Shown in pieces: positions 51,674 through 60,528 of a stretch of 64,000 nt of DNA; position 1 is the first letter of the stretch; each line of letters opens with the position of its first letter. The notes under the pieces were generated by a model. It was not told the DNA's origin. It searched no databases and saw nothing but the letters and a program-made list of their open reading frames with translations. Position numbers and translations under genes: made by a program. This DNA is from UBA11872 sp965198285 (GTDB lineage Bacteria; Chloroflexota; UBA11872), in contig OZ240251.1 in the NCBI GenBank assembly GCA_965198285.1, positions 1,116,001-1,180,000 on the forward strand. Direction: 5' to 3'.

Positions 51674-52825
51674 ATGACCGACCGCCCGATCCGAGTTCTC
51701 CACGTCATGGAGGCCACGATTGGCGGCACCAAGCGCCATCTGCTTGACCTGGCGGCAGCGGCTGATCGTCGGGACTTTCAGATCGAAGTGGCCTGTCCGC
51801 GCGTGCGCTCCGAGCCGCGCGGCGACACCTCGTTCTTCGACGACATATCCACGCTGGACGTCGCCGTGCATGTCACACCGATGGTCCGGGCCATTCGTCC
51901 GATCAAGGACCTGCGTTCAACGTGGGAACTGCTGCGGCTGATCCACCGTGGACGCTTCGACATCGTGCACACGCACAGCACCAAGGCCGGGGTGGTTGGC
52001 CGTGTGGCCGCAATGATCCGTCCCGGCGTGCGAACCGTTCACACGCCGCACGGGTTCTATTTCCTTAACTTCTCCTCGCCCATCGTGCGCGCGCCGCTGC
52101 GATGGCTGGAGTGGGTGCTGGGGCGTGTGACGTCGGTCCTGATCGCCTTGTCGGAGAGCGAACGTCGCGTGGCGGCCGGGATTGTGCCGGCGCGCAAGCT
52201 TCGCGTCGTTCCGCTGACCTTCGCGCCGTTCGAACCCGTGCCGCGGGCTGAGGCCCGCCGCCGACTGGGGCTGCCGGCCGATGGCCCGATCATTGGCGCC
52301 ACAGCGCGCTTTACCGAGCAAAAGGCGCCGTTCGACATCGCCGGGACGTTCGCTGAGGTCCATCGCCAGCGCCCCGATACTCGCTTCCTGTGGACCAACG
52401 ACGGCGAACTCCGCACGCAGGTGGAAGATCGCTTGCAAGCGTTGGGCGTCCGCGCGGCGACCTCACTTCCGGGATATGTGACCGATGCACGGAGCCTGCT
52501 CACGGCGATGGACGTTTACCTGCACTTGGCCCGTTGGGAGGGTGTTCCGTACTCGATCATGGAGGCCATGACGGCGGGAGTCCCCATCGTTGCCGCCCGA
52601 GCTGTGGGAACGACCGACCTGATTGAGCATGAGCGAACCGGACTCCTGGTCGAGCCAGGCGACATTACGGCTGCCGCGTCGGCGGTGCTGCGCTTGTTGA
52701 CACACCCCGGAGAGGCTCGCACCCTTGCAGAGGAGGCCCGCGCGGCCGTAGCGGTGTATCACGACGCCAAAGCGATGGCCCGCTCGACCGAAAAGGTGTA
52801 CCGCGAATTGGTGAGGAAGCGCTGA
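51674..52825 (+). CDS. GT4 family glycosyltransferase
   Basis: 383 residues from ATG 51674; another ATG at 51638 is possible but overlaps the epimerase by 28 bp. RVLHVMEATIGGTKRHLLDL and THSTKAGVVGRVAAMIRPGV resemble the PelF/EpsD-type GT4 proteins paired with initiating sugar transferases. The EX7E motif is EGVPYSIMEAMTAGVPIVAA. One base separates its stop from the GTG of the sugar-phosphate transferase gene. It probably adds the second sugar after the initiating transferase. Confidence 0.88.
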   Translation: MTDRPIRVLHVMEATIGGTKRHLLDLAAAADRRDFQIEVACPRVRSEPRGDTSFFDDISTLDVAVHVTPMVRAIRPIKDLRSTWELLRLIHRGRFDIVHTHSTKAGVVGRVAAMIRPGVRTVHTPHGFYFLNFSSPIVRAPLRWLEWVLGRVTSVLIALSESERRVAAGIVPARKLRVVPLTFAPFEPVPRAEARRRLGLPADGPIIGATARFTEQKAPFDIAGTFAEVHRQRPDTRFLWTNDGELRTQVEDRLQALGVRAATSLPGYVTDARSLLTAMDVYLHLARWEGVPYSIMEAMTAGVPIVAARAVGTTDLIEHERTGLLVEPGDITAAASAVLRLLTHPGEARTLAEEARAAVAVYHDAKAMARSTEKVYRELVRKR

Positions 52826-52826
52826 C

Positions 52827-54242
52827 GTGAGAGAGCGGGCTCGCCTCTTTGGCGGCTCTCTGGCTATTGTCGACATTGCCCTCACGTTGTTGGCACTCTA
52901 TCTGGCCGACGTCCTGCGGCACGCCCTGCCCATCGGTGCCGGCGACGCCAGCCTTCTGCCCTGGCTTACGGCCCGCGAATACGTGGTGGTCGCGGTCGTC
53001 TGGGCGTTCTTCTTCCGCATGGTCCACCTCTACGACCACCGGCGACTGCTGAGGGTCGTGGACGAACTCCGGGCGCTGATTCCAGCAATCCTGTTCGCGA
53101 CCATCGTCCTGTTCGCGGCCTTCTTCATCCTCAAAGTCGAGTTCCTGTCGCGGCTGCTCTTCATCTACTTCATTGCGCTCGACGCGCTGCTGCTCATCAA
53201 CCTCCGCTGGCTGCTCAATCTGGTGGTGCGAAGTCGTCGCATTTCAGGACGCGGCGCCACCCGCGTGCTGGTGGTTGGCGCGGGACCGGTCGGGGAGCGT
53301 GTCGCGTCCATGATTCGGGACCGTCCGTGGTCGGGGTTCCAGGTCGTTGGTTTTGCCGACGATGATCCGGAAAAGCGCGGGGAGCGCATCCACGACGCGG
53401 CGGTACTCGGCGGATGTGGCGAGCTGACGGACCTGATCCAGCGCTTCGAAGTTGACGACGTTTTGATCGCCCTGCCCATGCACGCGCACGAGCGAATGCG
53501 CGAGATCGTGGTTGCGCTGGATGCGGCGCCGGTCCGGGTCAGGCTGGTCCCCGATGTGTTCCATCTCGTGGCCGGCCGGGCGATGGCCGAGGATGTCTGG
53601 GGCCTGCCGCTGATCAGCGTCCGCGCTCCGGTGATCACCGGATTCGATCGGTTCGTCAAGCGGATGTTCGACTTGGTTCTGGCCGGCGTGGCGCTGGTGC
53701 TCATGGCGCCGCTGCTCGCGGTCCTGGCGCTTGCCGTCTACCTGGACGGCGGACGTCCAATCGTGTTCGCGCAACGCCGCGTTGGGGAGACCGGTCGCAT
53801 GTTCACCATGTACAAGCTGCGCACGATGGTCGCGGACGCCGAAAGCCGGCAGGAAGAGGCGCTCCAGCACGGTGCAGCCGTCAATGCCGTCTATAAGCCG
53901 CTGAACGACCCGCGCGTAACGCGCGTGGGACGCTTCCTGCGTCGCACCAGCCTGGACGAACTACCCCAGCTCTGGAACGTGCTGCGCGGCGAGATGAGCC
54001 TGGTGGGCCCGCGCCCGGAACTGCCCTGGGTCGTCGAGCGGTACGAGTCCTGGCAACGGCAGCGGTTGGCGGTGCTGCCGGGGATCACCGGCTGGTGGCA
54101 GGTGAACGGGCGCGGCGAACTTCCGCTGCACGAGAACGTCGAGTACGACCTGTACTACATCCAGAATTACTCGCCGATGCTCGACCTCACCATCCTGCTG
54201 CGCACCCTCTGGGTCGTGGCGCGCGGCCGGGGCGCCTACTAG
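52827..54242 (+). CDS. polyprenyl-phosphate sugar-phosphate transferase (initiating transferase, WbaP/WcaJ-type)
   Basis: 471 residues from GTG 52827. Four or five N-terminal membrane helices are followed by a CoA-binding-like Rossmann domain (VLVVGAGPVGERVASMI, ~146). The C-terminal bacterial sugar transferase domain (~275-471) shows RMFDLVLAGVALVLMAPLL, QRRVGETGRMFTMYKLRTMV, RRTSLDELPQLWNVLRGEMS and VGPRPELP. It moves a sugar-1-phosphate onto undecaprenyl phosphate to start each repeat unit or chain. Its place at the very end of the cluster, next to a GT4 and an epimerase, fits a module for chain initiation. Confidence 0.92.
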   Translation: MRERARLFGGSLAIVDIALTLLALYLADVLRHALPIGAGDASLLPWLTAREYVVVAVVWAFFFRMVHLYDHRRLLRVVDELRALIPAILFATIVLFAAFFILKVEFLSRLLFIYFIALDALLLINLRWLLNLVVRSRRISGRGATRVLVVGAGPVGERVASMIRDRPWSGFQVVGFADDDPEKRGERIHDAAVLGGCGELTDLIQRFEVDDVLIALPMHAHERMREIVVALDAAPVRVRLVPDVFHLVAGRAMAEDVWGLPLISVRAPVITGFDRFVKRMFDLVLAGVALVLMAPLLAVLALAVYLDGGRPIVFAQRRVGETGRMFTMYKLRTMVADAESRQEEALQHGAAVNAVYKPLNDPRVTRVGRFLRRTSLDELPQLWNVLRGEMSLVGPRPELPWVVERYESWQRQRLAVLPGITGWWQVNGRGELPLHENVEYDLYYIQNYSPMLDLTILLRTLWVVARGRGAY

Positions 54243-54336
54243 CAGGCGGCGCGGCCGCGAAACCAGGGCCAGACGCGAATAGCCGGAAAGCCTTAGCGCC
54301 CGGATTCCGTTCCAGCTAAGCCGTCTGGGACGGTGG

Positions 54337-55668
54337 TCAACCGCCCGTCATGCGACGCGGAATCGTACCGCTCGGCGGCGGGTCATCCTTCGGGAGCTTC
54401 CGACCGTGAGTCAGGCGCCCTTCAAAGGTGTAGAAGGGATCGTCCTTGGCCAGAGGCAGGGTGACCGTCTTGCCGGATTCCTGCGACTTGTAGACCGCGC
54501 GCGTCAACTCGGCGTGGTGGTGGGGCACGCGTAGAGGCGCGGGCGTGTCCGAATCGCCCAGGATCGACTCCAACCAGATCTGGCTCTGGTACATCTCGGT
54601 GGCGCGCACGGGTGCGTCGGACACCTCGGCTTCGAGTGCATCCAGCCGCTGAACCAGCGAGGGATCGTGGTTGGACCCAAACTTCACGTTGGCCTGCCAG
54701 CCGTTCTCGCGCGAGCCAAGCATCACCGACGGCAAGCTTGGCTGCGTGTACTGCTGGTGCAGAACCATCGAGGCCTCACTGCCGATCACTTCGATCTTGT
54801 TAATGGGAGTGAGCGGATTGGTGTGATACAGCAGCGTGGACTGCACAACGCCGCGCGCCCCGTTGGCGAATTTCACCAGCGAAAGGGTCATGTCGTCGGT
54901 CTCGATGTGGCGAAGCATGGCGCCCGCGTAAGACGTCACTTCGACAATCGGCGAGCCAACCACGAACAAGAACGGATCGATGATGTAGCGCCCATGGTGG
55001 AAAACTGACGTGCCGCCTTCGCCGTCCCAAGTGCCATGCCAGTGGCTGGATCGGAAGTAGGGTGACTGCGGCCGAAAGTTGTTGAGTGCTACGTTCGCCA
55101 TGGCCATCTGGCCCATCAATCCGCTGGCGACCGCGCGTTGGGCGTGACGCATACCGCGGCTGTAGCGCGATCCGACCTGGACGTGCAACTTGATGCCCGA
55201 CGCCTCCGCCGCGTCCAGCATGGCGTCGGCTTCCTCCACGCTGCGAGCCATCGGCCCCTGCGTGAACACGTGCACACCCTGCGCGGCGGCTTCCACCGTG
55301 GGCCCACCGCGAACCGAGGGTGCCGTGAGCAGCACGATGGCGTCCACGCCGGCCTTGGCCAGCAATTCGGTGTGACTCGCAAACTGCTGGATCGTGTTGG
55401 AGGCTGCGTCTTCGGCCGATTCGGCGCGGGCCAGGGCGTCGTCACGTTCGGCCTCGCTTCGCGCGCCCGTGGCGATGGCGTGCTCGCGCGCGGCCTCGGC
55501 CTGATAGCCATAGGTGAGTCCGGCGGCTCGATCGCTCGCCAACTCGGGGACAAGATCCGCCACGGCGACGACGTGCGCCAGCTCGTGGAGTCCCAGGTAA
55601 ATGTCCGTATACAGGCGGGAAATCCCGCCGCATCCCACAAATCCAATTCTCAGCGGCGCCGTTGCCAT
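54337..55668 (-). CDS. Gfo/Idh/MocA-family protein lacking the EKP lysine
   Basis: 443 residues. The Rossmann start IGFVGCGGISRLYTDIY is normal. Where the family has EKP the sequence is VFTQGPMARSVEEADAML, so the lysine that holds cofactor and substrate is missing. A helical, Ala/Glu-rich insert (about 50-95) and a long C-terminal extension (KDDPFYTFEGRLTHGRKLPK) enlarge it beyond the usual 330-390 residues. The substrate-domain His is still visible (VFHHGRYIIDPF). It may bind a sugar without oxidising it or use different chemistry. It is preceded by a methyltransferase gene on the same strand. Confidence 0.8.
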   Translation of the reverse strand: MATAPLRIGFVGCGGISRLYTDIYLGLHELAHVVAVADLVPELASDRAAGLTYGYQAEAAREHAIATGARSEAERDDALARAESAEDAASNTIQQFASHTELLAKAGVDAIVLLTAPSVRGGPTVEAAAQGVHVFTQGPMARSVEEADAMLDAAEASGIKLHVQVGSRYSRGMRHAQRAVASGLMGQMAMANVALNNFRPQSPYFRSSHWHGTWDGEGGTSVFHHGRYIIDPFLFVVGSPIVEVTSYAGAMLRHIETDDMTLSLVKFANGARGVVQSTLLYHTNPLTPINKIEVIGSEASMVLHQQYTQPSLPSVMLGSRENGWQANVKFGSNHDPSLVQRLDALEAEVSDAPVRATEMYQSQIWLESILGDSDTPAPLRVPHHHAELTRAVYKSQESGKTVTLPLAKDDPFYTFEGRLTHGRKLPKDDPPPSGTIPRRMTGG

Positions 55669-55681
55669 CTCTTGATCCCCA

Positions 55682-55706
55682 GGAGCCCGGCTCCCGCCGT
55701 ATCGTA
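55682..55706 (-). promoter_or_regulatory. -10 box (TACGAT) followed by a +1 hairpin
   Basis: On the minus strand TACGAT (55706-55701) is followed after 6 nt by GGAGC-CGG-GCTCC (55694-55682), a perfect 5-bp hairpin at the predicted transcript start. It lies in front of the Gfo/Idh/MocA-type gene ending at 54337. The -35 is weak. Confidence 0.35.
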
Positions 55707-55713
55707 TCCGAGC

Positions 55714-56454
55714 CTAGGCGCACCGTACGCCGGCCGCGACCAGCACCGGCCAGTCGAACCAGCGGGCCGTCTCGGTCTCGCGCACATTGAAGGCGGCGCG
55801 GACCTTCTCGTTGTTCGCGAAGTCCCGCCACAGCCGGCGTCGAACGGCGCCGGACACGCCCGTGCGACCACACCAGGCTTCAAAGTTCTGCTCGGTACGT
55901 GTGTGCACGGAGCGCTCGACGTCGAGCCCGGCTTCGGCCATCAACTCCAGCACCTGGGCCGCGTAGCGATTGCAGACGTGCGACGGGTCACGTAGCAACT
56001 CGATCGCGTGCATGACCTCTGCAACCTCCGTGTCGTCGGGCGAGATCGTGTCGGTAATTACTACCCGACCGCCCGGCCGAACCACGCGCGAAATTTCGGC
56101 CATTGCAGTTCCCCCGTCAGCGTAGTGATGGAATGCATGACGGCAAGTGACCACGTCAAATGTCCGGTCGGCGAACGCCAGGCGGTGGGTGTCGGTCTGA
56201 ACCACCCGCACGGCATTCGGCGCCGTGGCGCGTGTGTGCCGCAGCATGTTGGGGGCGATGTCCGCGGCAACCACCCGCGTCGGCGTGGCGGCCATGGCGT
56301 GAGCAGTGAATCCAGTGCCCGTGCTCACGTCCAGCACCAGGTTCCCTGGACGCGCGTTCGCCAACTCGAGCGTGAGGTCCAGCGTCGGGCCTTCGCGATG
56401 GCTCCGCGACTGCGCGTACGCAGCCACGCGCTCGTCAAAAGCCGCCTGGCTCAC
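55714..56454 (-). CDS. class I SAM-dependent methyltransferase (UbiE/Methyltransf_11 type)
   Basis: 246 residues from GTG 56454, overlapping the aminotransferase stop (GTGA). Motif I is LVLDVSTGTGFTAHAM (~35-50); VVAADIAPNMLRHTRA, TCRHAFHHYADGGTAMAEIS and VVRPGGRVVITDTISPDD follow in family order. A small-molecule methyltransferase; the coupling to a class III aminotransferase suggests both act on one amine- or keto-bearing metabolite. Confidence 0.86.
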   Translation of the reverse strand: MSQAAFDERVAAYAQSRSHREGPTLDLTLELANARPGNLVLDVSTGTGFTAHAMAATPTRVVAADIAPNMLRHTRATAPNAVRVVQTDTHRLAFADRTFDVVTCRHAFHHYADGGTAMAEISRVVRPGGRVVITDTISPDDTEVAEVMHAIELLRDPSHVCNRYAAQVLELMAEAGLDVERSVHTRTEQNFEAWCGRTGVSGAVRRRLWRDFANNEKVRAAFNVRETETARWFDWPVLVAAGVRCA

Positions 56455-57833
56455 TCCTCGAAGGTTTCCAGGGTCTCGGCGATCGACGCGTCCAGGATGT
56501 CCAGCATTTCGTCGATCTCGTCCTCGGTCGAAACCAATGGAGGAGCGAGTACGTAGGTGTGGTCGCCCATGCGGGCGATCAGCCCATTTCGCTTGGCGGT
56601 CTGACCCACCGCGCGGCAGAGGAGGTTTGAAGCCGGATAGGCCGAGCGCGTGGCTCGATCGCTGACAAACTCCACGCCCTGCAACATGCCGTGGCCGTCC
56701 ACGCGCCCAATCTGCTCATAGCGGGCTTCCAACTCTTCCAGGCCTGCGCGCAGTTGCTTGCCCCGTTCGCGCCCATTGTCCAGCGCGCCGCCGTCTACTA
56801 TCTGTCGAACGGCTTCAAGCCCCGCTGCGCACGCCACCGGGTTCCCGGAGTACGTGTGGCCGGCGTTGAAATGCACGCCGTCGGCCAGGTCGCCCCAGAA
56901 GGCGCCGGCGACCCGCTCCGTCAACATCACCGCCGCCAGCGCCGCGTAGCCGCCGCTGATGCCTTTACCGACCGACATGATGTCCGGACACGTCTCATAG
57001 ACGTCCGCCGCGAACATTTCCCCCAGCCGACCGAAGCCCGTGATGATCTCATCGAAGATCAGCAGCACGTTGTGGCGGTCGCAGATCTCGCGCAGGATTT
57101 TGAAGTACTCCAGCGGCGGCGCCATCAGACCCTCGGCTGACATGACGACCGGATCCGCCACCAGGGCGGCCACCGTGTTGGCGCCTTCGCCAAGGATCAC
57201 CTCGTCCACGATCTGGGCGCAGCGCACGCCGCAGTCGGGGTAGGTCATTCCGAACGGGCAGCGATAGCAGTCCGGCGGGTGCACGTGCACGAAGCCGGTG
57301 GGAAACGGCTCGTACGGCAGCTTGCGGGCCGCGCCGCCGCTGGCGGCCAGCGCCCCAAGCGTGGCGCCGTGGTAGCTCTTGTAGCGCGAGATCACTTTGT
57401 ACTTGCCGGGGTTGCCGGTCTGGGCGTGATACTGCCGGGCCAGCTTGAACGCGGTTTCGTTGGCTTCCGAGCCGCCGCTGGTGAACTTGGCGTGCGTGAG
57501 TGGTTCGGGCGTCACCTCGGCCAGCCGCTCGGCCAGCGCAATGGCCGGCTCGGACGCCGCATAGAGCGGCAGCGCCAGGGCAATGCGGTCGAGCTGCGCG
57601 CGCATCGCCTCGATGATGCCCTCGTTCCGGTGTCCCAACTGCACCGCCGCGACGCCGGCCAGGCCGTCGATGTACCACCGGCCGGTGTGGTCGCGAACCC
57701 GAACGCCGTCGCCCTCGACGAGCACTAGCGGTTCGTCCAGGAAGGCTTTCATCTGGTTGAAGTCGACAACCAGGTTGTTCAGGCCCGGGTAGGTGTCGGT
57801 GATCGGCGTGTCCGGCAGCTTCACGTCTTGCAT
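56451..57833 (-). CDS. class III PLP-dependent aminotransferase
   Basis: 460 residues. It has the family motifs GVAAVQLGHRNEGIIEAMRA, FTSGGSEANETAFKLARQYH, and the aspartate in LLIFDEIITGFGRLGEMFAA. The PLP-binding lysine is near 290 in MSVGKGISGGYAAL. It resembles beta-alanine/taurine-pyruvate-type omega-transaminases. The Cys cluster PDCYRCPFGMTYPDCGVRCA (~150) is typical of one subgroup. It probably transfers an amino group between an omega-amine and pyruvate or glyoxylate. It is transcribed away from the LanC-like gene across a 116-bp gap. Confidence 0.9.
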   Translation of the reverse strand: MQDVKLPDTPITDTYPGLNNLVVDFNQMKAFLDEPLVLVEGDGVRVRDHTGRWYIDGLAGVAAVQLGHRNEGIIEAMRAQLDRIALALPLYAASEPAIALAERLAEVTPEPLTHAKFTSGGSEANETAFKLARQYHAQTGNPGKYKVISRYKSYHGATLGALAASGGAARKLPYEPFPTGFVHVHPPDCYRCPFGMTYPDCGVRCAQIVDEVILGEGANTVAALVADPVVMSAEGLMAPPLEYFKILREICDRHNVLLIFDEIITGFGRLGEMFAADVYETCPDIMSVGKGISGGYAALAAVMLTERVAGAFWGDLADGVHFNAGHTYSGNPVACAAGLEAVRQIVDGGALDNGRERGKQLRAGLEELEARYEQIGRVDGHGMLQGVEFVSDRATRSAYPASNLLCRAVGQTAKRNGLIARMGDHTYVLAPPLVSTEDEIDEMLDILDASIAETLETFEE

Positions 57834-57949
57834 TTGTGCCTCGATACCCGTGCGTCGTCGGTTGAGACTACGCGCCCCGCGGCAGGTTGTCGCGCTGGCG
57901 GGCGGGCTGATCGGGTACCGTGAGGCCGCCCGCAGCCCCTGGGACGGCC

Positions 57950-59164
57950 ATGCCTGACGATGATCGCTTCCTGGCGGCCGCCCAGAGCGTGGCTGACAGC
58001 ATCGCCGCGCTGGCGCGCCCCGCGGTGGGCGGAGCGCGCTGGGAAACCCGCAGCTACACCGGCCAGCCGCAGTACTCCACAGCTATCTTCGGCGGGACGG
58101 CCGGCGTGGTGTTCTTGTTCGCCGACCTGTTTCGGGTGACCGGTGATCCGAAAGCCCGCGAAGTAGCCGAAGCGGCGGCGATGTGGGTGGAGGCGCAATC
58201 CAAGTCCGACCTCCGAGATGCCGGCGCCGACGCGGGCTTGTACTTCGGCACGTCAGGCCACGGCCAGATGTGTCTGCATCTGTATGAAGCGACCCGTCGC
58301 GAACGCTGGCTGCGCGACGCCCAGGCGCGTGCCCGAGCTGTGGCTCGAGCATCCTGGCCGGATGCCCACGCGCTGAGCGGATCGGCCGGCAGCGTGATCT
58401 TTCTTCTGCGCCTTTATCAGGCGACATTCGAGCAGGGCGCCCTGGATGCGGCGGTTCGGTCCGGCGATCACATCGTGCGGACGGTCACTCGCGACACCCA
58501 GGGCGCACGCTGGGACTGGCTGCGGGAAGAACACTTGCGCTTTAGCGCCGGCTTCGTTCACGGTGCTAGCGGTATCGCCTATGCGCTGGCGGAGCTCTGG
58601 CGGGTCACCGGCGACAGCGCGCTCAAGGAGCTCGTGTACGACGCCCAGGCTTGGATCGAGTCCGTGGCGCTCGAAAACGATCAGGGCATCTGCTGGGACC
58701 GCTGGCCGGGCGATCCGCACACTCCGCGCGTGCAGTGGTGCCACGGGGCGCCGGGCATCGGGCTGTTCGCCGCGCGTGCGGCGGAAATCCTCGATGACGA
58801 CAGCCTGCGCCGCTTCGCCGAGCGTTGCGCCCGCGCGACTCTGGCGGCGGGAGATATCCGCAACAACCCCAGCCAGTGCCACGGCCTGGCCGGGAACGCG
58901 GAACTGTTCATCGAGCTCGCCCGGGTGGCCGGGGACGCTTCCTGGCTGGCCCACGCACGCGCCTTCGGCGAGAAGGCCCTCGCCTATCGTGAGGAGCGTG
59001 ACGGCGAAGTGCGCTGGCAAGGGGACGAGCCCGGCAACTACAGTCCGGACTTCATGCTGGGGTCCGCCGGCCTTGGCCATTTCTTCTTGCGCCTGGTTCG
59101 TCCCGAGGAGGTTCAGATGCCGCTGATGGTTCAGCCGCCCGCCCCAGTGGAGCGTCCGACGTGA
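57950..59164 (+). CDS. LanC-like zinc protein
   Basis: 404 residues from ATG 57950. The protein shows the LanC alpha/alpha toroid with GG-type repeats (IFGGTAGVVFLFADL, YFGTSGHGQMCLHLY, LSGSAGSVIFLLRLY, FVHGASGIAYALAELW). Zinc ligands fit C264 in QWCHGAPGIG and C310-H311 in QCHGLAGNAE, a 46-residue spacing as in nisin cyclase NisC. H204 in FVHG is the probable catalytic His. LanC proteins add Cys thiols to dehydrated residues, while LanC-like proteins also add glutathione. No LanB, LanM or precursor peptide is nearby. The gene overlaps the next Gfo/Idh/MocA gene (GTGA). Confidence 0.83.
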   Translation: MPDDDRFLAAAQSVADSIAALARPAVGGARWETRSYTGQPQYSTAIFGGTAGVVFLFADLFRVTGDPKAREVAEAAAMWVEAQSKSDLRDAGADAGLYFGTSGHGQMCLHLYEATRRERWLRDAQARARAVARASWPDAHALSGSAGSVIFLLRLYQATFEQGALDAAVRSGDHIVRTVTRDTQGARWDWLREEHLRFSAGFVHGASGIAYALAELWRVTGDSALKELVYDAQAWIESVALENDQGICWDRWPGDPHTPRVQWCHGAPGIGLFAARAAEILDDDSLRRFAERCARATLAAGDIRNNPSQCHGLAGNAELFIELARVAGDASWLAHARAFGEKALAYREERDGEVRWQGDEPGNYSPDFMLGSAGLGHFFLRLVRPEEVQMPLMVQPPAPVERPT

Positions 59165-60189
59165 ACAAGCCGCCCGTGCGCCTGGGCGTGCTCGGCGCGC
59201 AGCATTCGCACGCGCCCGGGAAGCTGCGATGGCTGCGTGACCTCGCGGAGATTGACCTGGCCGGCGTCTACGAACCAAGCGCCGCGACGCGCGCTGCTAA
59301 CGAAGCCGAGCCCAACTCCGCGGGCGTTCCCTACCTGGACGACATCGACCGGTTGCTGGGCGACGCATCGGTTCTCGCAATCGTCATCGGCGGCGCCGAA
59401 CGCCAGAACCCCTCCTACGCCCGCCGCGCCATCCAAGCCGGCAAACACCTGCTGATGGAAAAGGCCTGCGGCTGGACCCATGCCCACGTCGACGAACTGA
59501 CCGGCTTGGCCGAGTCGTCGGGACTGCTCTTCCAGATGGGCTACAACAACCGTCTGACGCCGCATTTCCGCCGCGTGCTGGACATGGTGGATCGCGGTGA
59601 GTTCGGCGACATCTACCGCGTGCGCTCGCACATGTGCAGCTTCTACACCCCCTCAGCCGATACGTACCTGGGCCGCGGCCCATATTTCAACGGCGGCATT
59701 TTCTACAACCTCGGTTCCCACGCGCTGGACATGGCGATGGCCGTGCTGGGCACGCCATCCAAGGTCCACTCGTTCCTTCGCTGTGACCGCTTTACCGAGT
59801 CCGGCTACATCGACAACGCCACGGTGGTGCTGGAGTACCCGAGTGCGATTGCGACACTCGAAGCCAGCCACCTTGAAACCGAGCAGGTCCGCCCGCGCAG
59901 CTTTGAGGTCTACGGTTCCGAGGCCCAGGCCATCGTCTCCCCATGGGCGTCCATTGGCGACCGTTCGCCGGCTGTGGCCATCCATACTGGCGAGCCTGGC
60001 GCCGGCGCGGACGGCTGGAAGGTCTACGGCACCGGCCGCGAAGCCCCGTTTCGCGACGACATCGAGCACTTCGCCGCCTGCATCCGCGGCGAGCGCGAAC
60101 CCCGCTTCAGCTACGCCCACGACCGCGAGGTGCACCACACCCTGATGGACATCTGCGGTGAGACCGATGTCGAGGAAGAGGTCGCCTAA
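59161..60189 (+). CDS. Gfo/Idh/MocA-family oxidoreductase
   Basis: 342 residues from GTG 59161 within a GTGA overlap with the LanC-like gene. The nucleotide-binding start is RLGVLGAQHSHAPGKLRWL, with His residues in place of the usual GxGxxG end. The EKP motif reads MEKACGW, so the lysine is kept but the proline is lost. GPYFNGGIFYNLGSHALDMAM carries the substrate-site His. An NAD(P)-dependent sugar or cyclitol dehydrogenase role is likely; coupling to LanC is unusual. Confidence 0.85.
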   Translation: MNKPPVRLGVLGAQHSHAPGKLRWLRDLAEIDLAGVYEPSAATRAANEAEPNSAGVPYLDDIDRLLGDASVLAIVIGGAERQNPSYARRAIQAGKHLLMEKACGWTHAHVDELTGLAESSGLLFQMGYNNRLTPHFRRVLDMVDRGEFGDIYRVRSHMCSFYTPSADTYLGRGPYFNGGIFYNLGSHALDMAMAVLGTPSKVHSFLRCDRFTESGYIDNATVVLEYPSAIATLEASHLETEQVRPRSFEVYGSEAQAIVSPWASIGDRSPAVAIHTGEPGAGADGWKVYGTGREAPFRDDIEHFAACIRGEREPRFSYAHDREVHHTLMDICGETDVEEEVA

Positions 60190-60232
60190 CGCCACCAGCG
60201 CTGCTCGCCCTTCTGCAATTCACGCAGTGCAG

Positions 60233-60261
60233 GTGACGGGGGGGCAAATCGTAGGTACAAT
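60233..60261 (+). promoter_or_regulatory. promoter of the brnTA pair (leaderless type)
   Basis: GTGACG (60233-60238; 4 of 6) and TACAAT (60256-60261; 5 of 6) are separated by 17 bp, and the -10 ends 6 nt before GTG 60268, so the mRNA would lack a leader. Confidence 0.6.
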
Positions 60262-60267
60262 ATAAGC

Positions 60268-60528
60268 GTGCAGTACGAGTGGGACGAGGCGAAGCGTCAG
60301 TCCAATGCGCAGAAGCACGGGATCGACTTCGCGACCGTCGAAGCGTTCGACTGGGAAAGCGCGCTGGTCGAACGCTCCGATCGCGCAGGCGAGGTTCGCT
60401 TCGTTGCCATCGGCTACATCGACGTCCGTCTCCACTGCATCGTTTTCACGGAACGGTGGACACGGATTCGAGTCATCAGCCTGCGCTGCGCCAGCCGACG
60501 GGAGGAACGGAGATATGCCCAAGCTTAA
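60268..60528 (+). CDS. brnT: BrnT-type ribonuclease toxin
   Basis: 86 residues from GTG 60268. The family pattern is plain: EWDEAKRQSNAQKHGIDFAT, WESALVERSDRAGEVRFVAI, LHCIVFTERWTRIRVISLR and the C-terminal RREERRYAQ. BrnT is a RelE-fold ribonuclease that stops translation until neutralised by BrnA. The antitoxin gene overlaps it by 14 bp. Confidence 0.9.
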   Translation: MQYEWDEAKRQSNAQKHGIDFATVEAFDWESALVERSDRAGEVRFVAIGYIDVRLHCIVFTERWTRIRVISLRCASRREERRYAQA

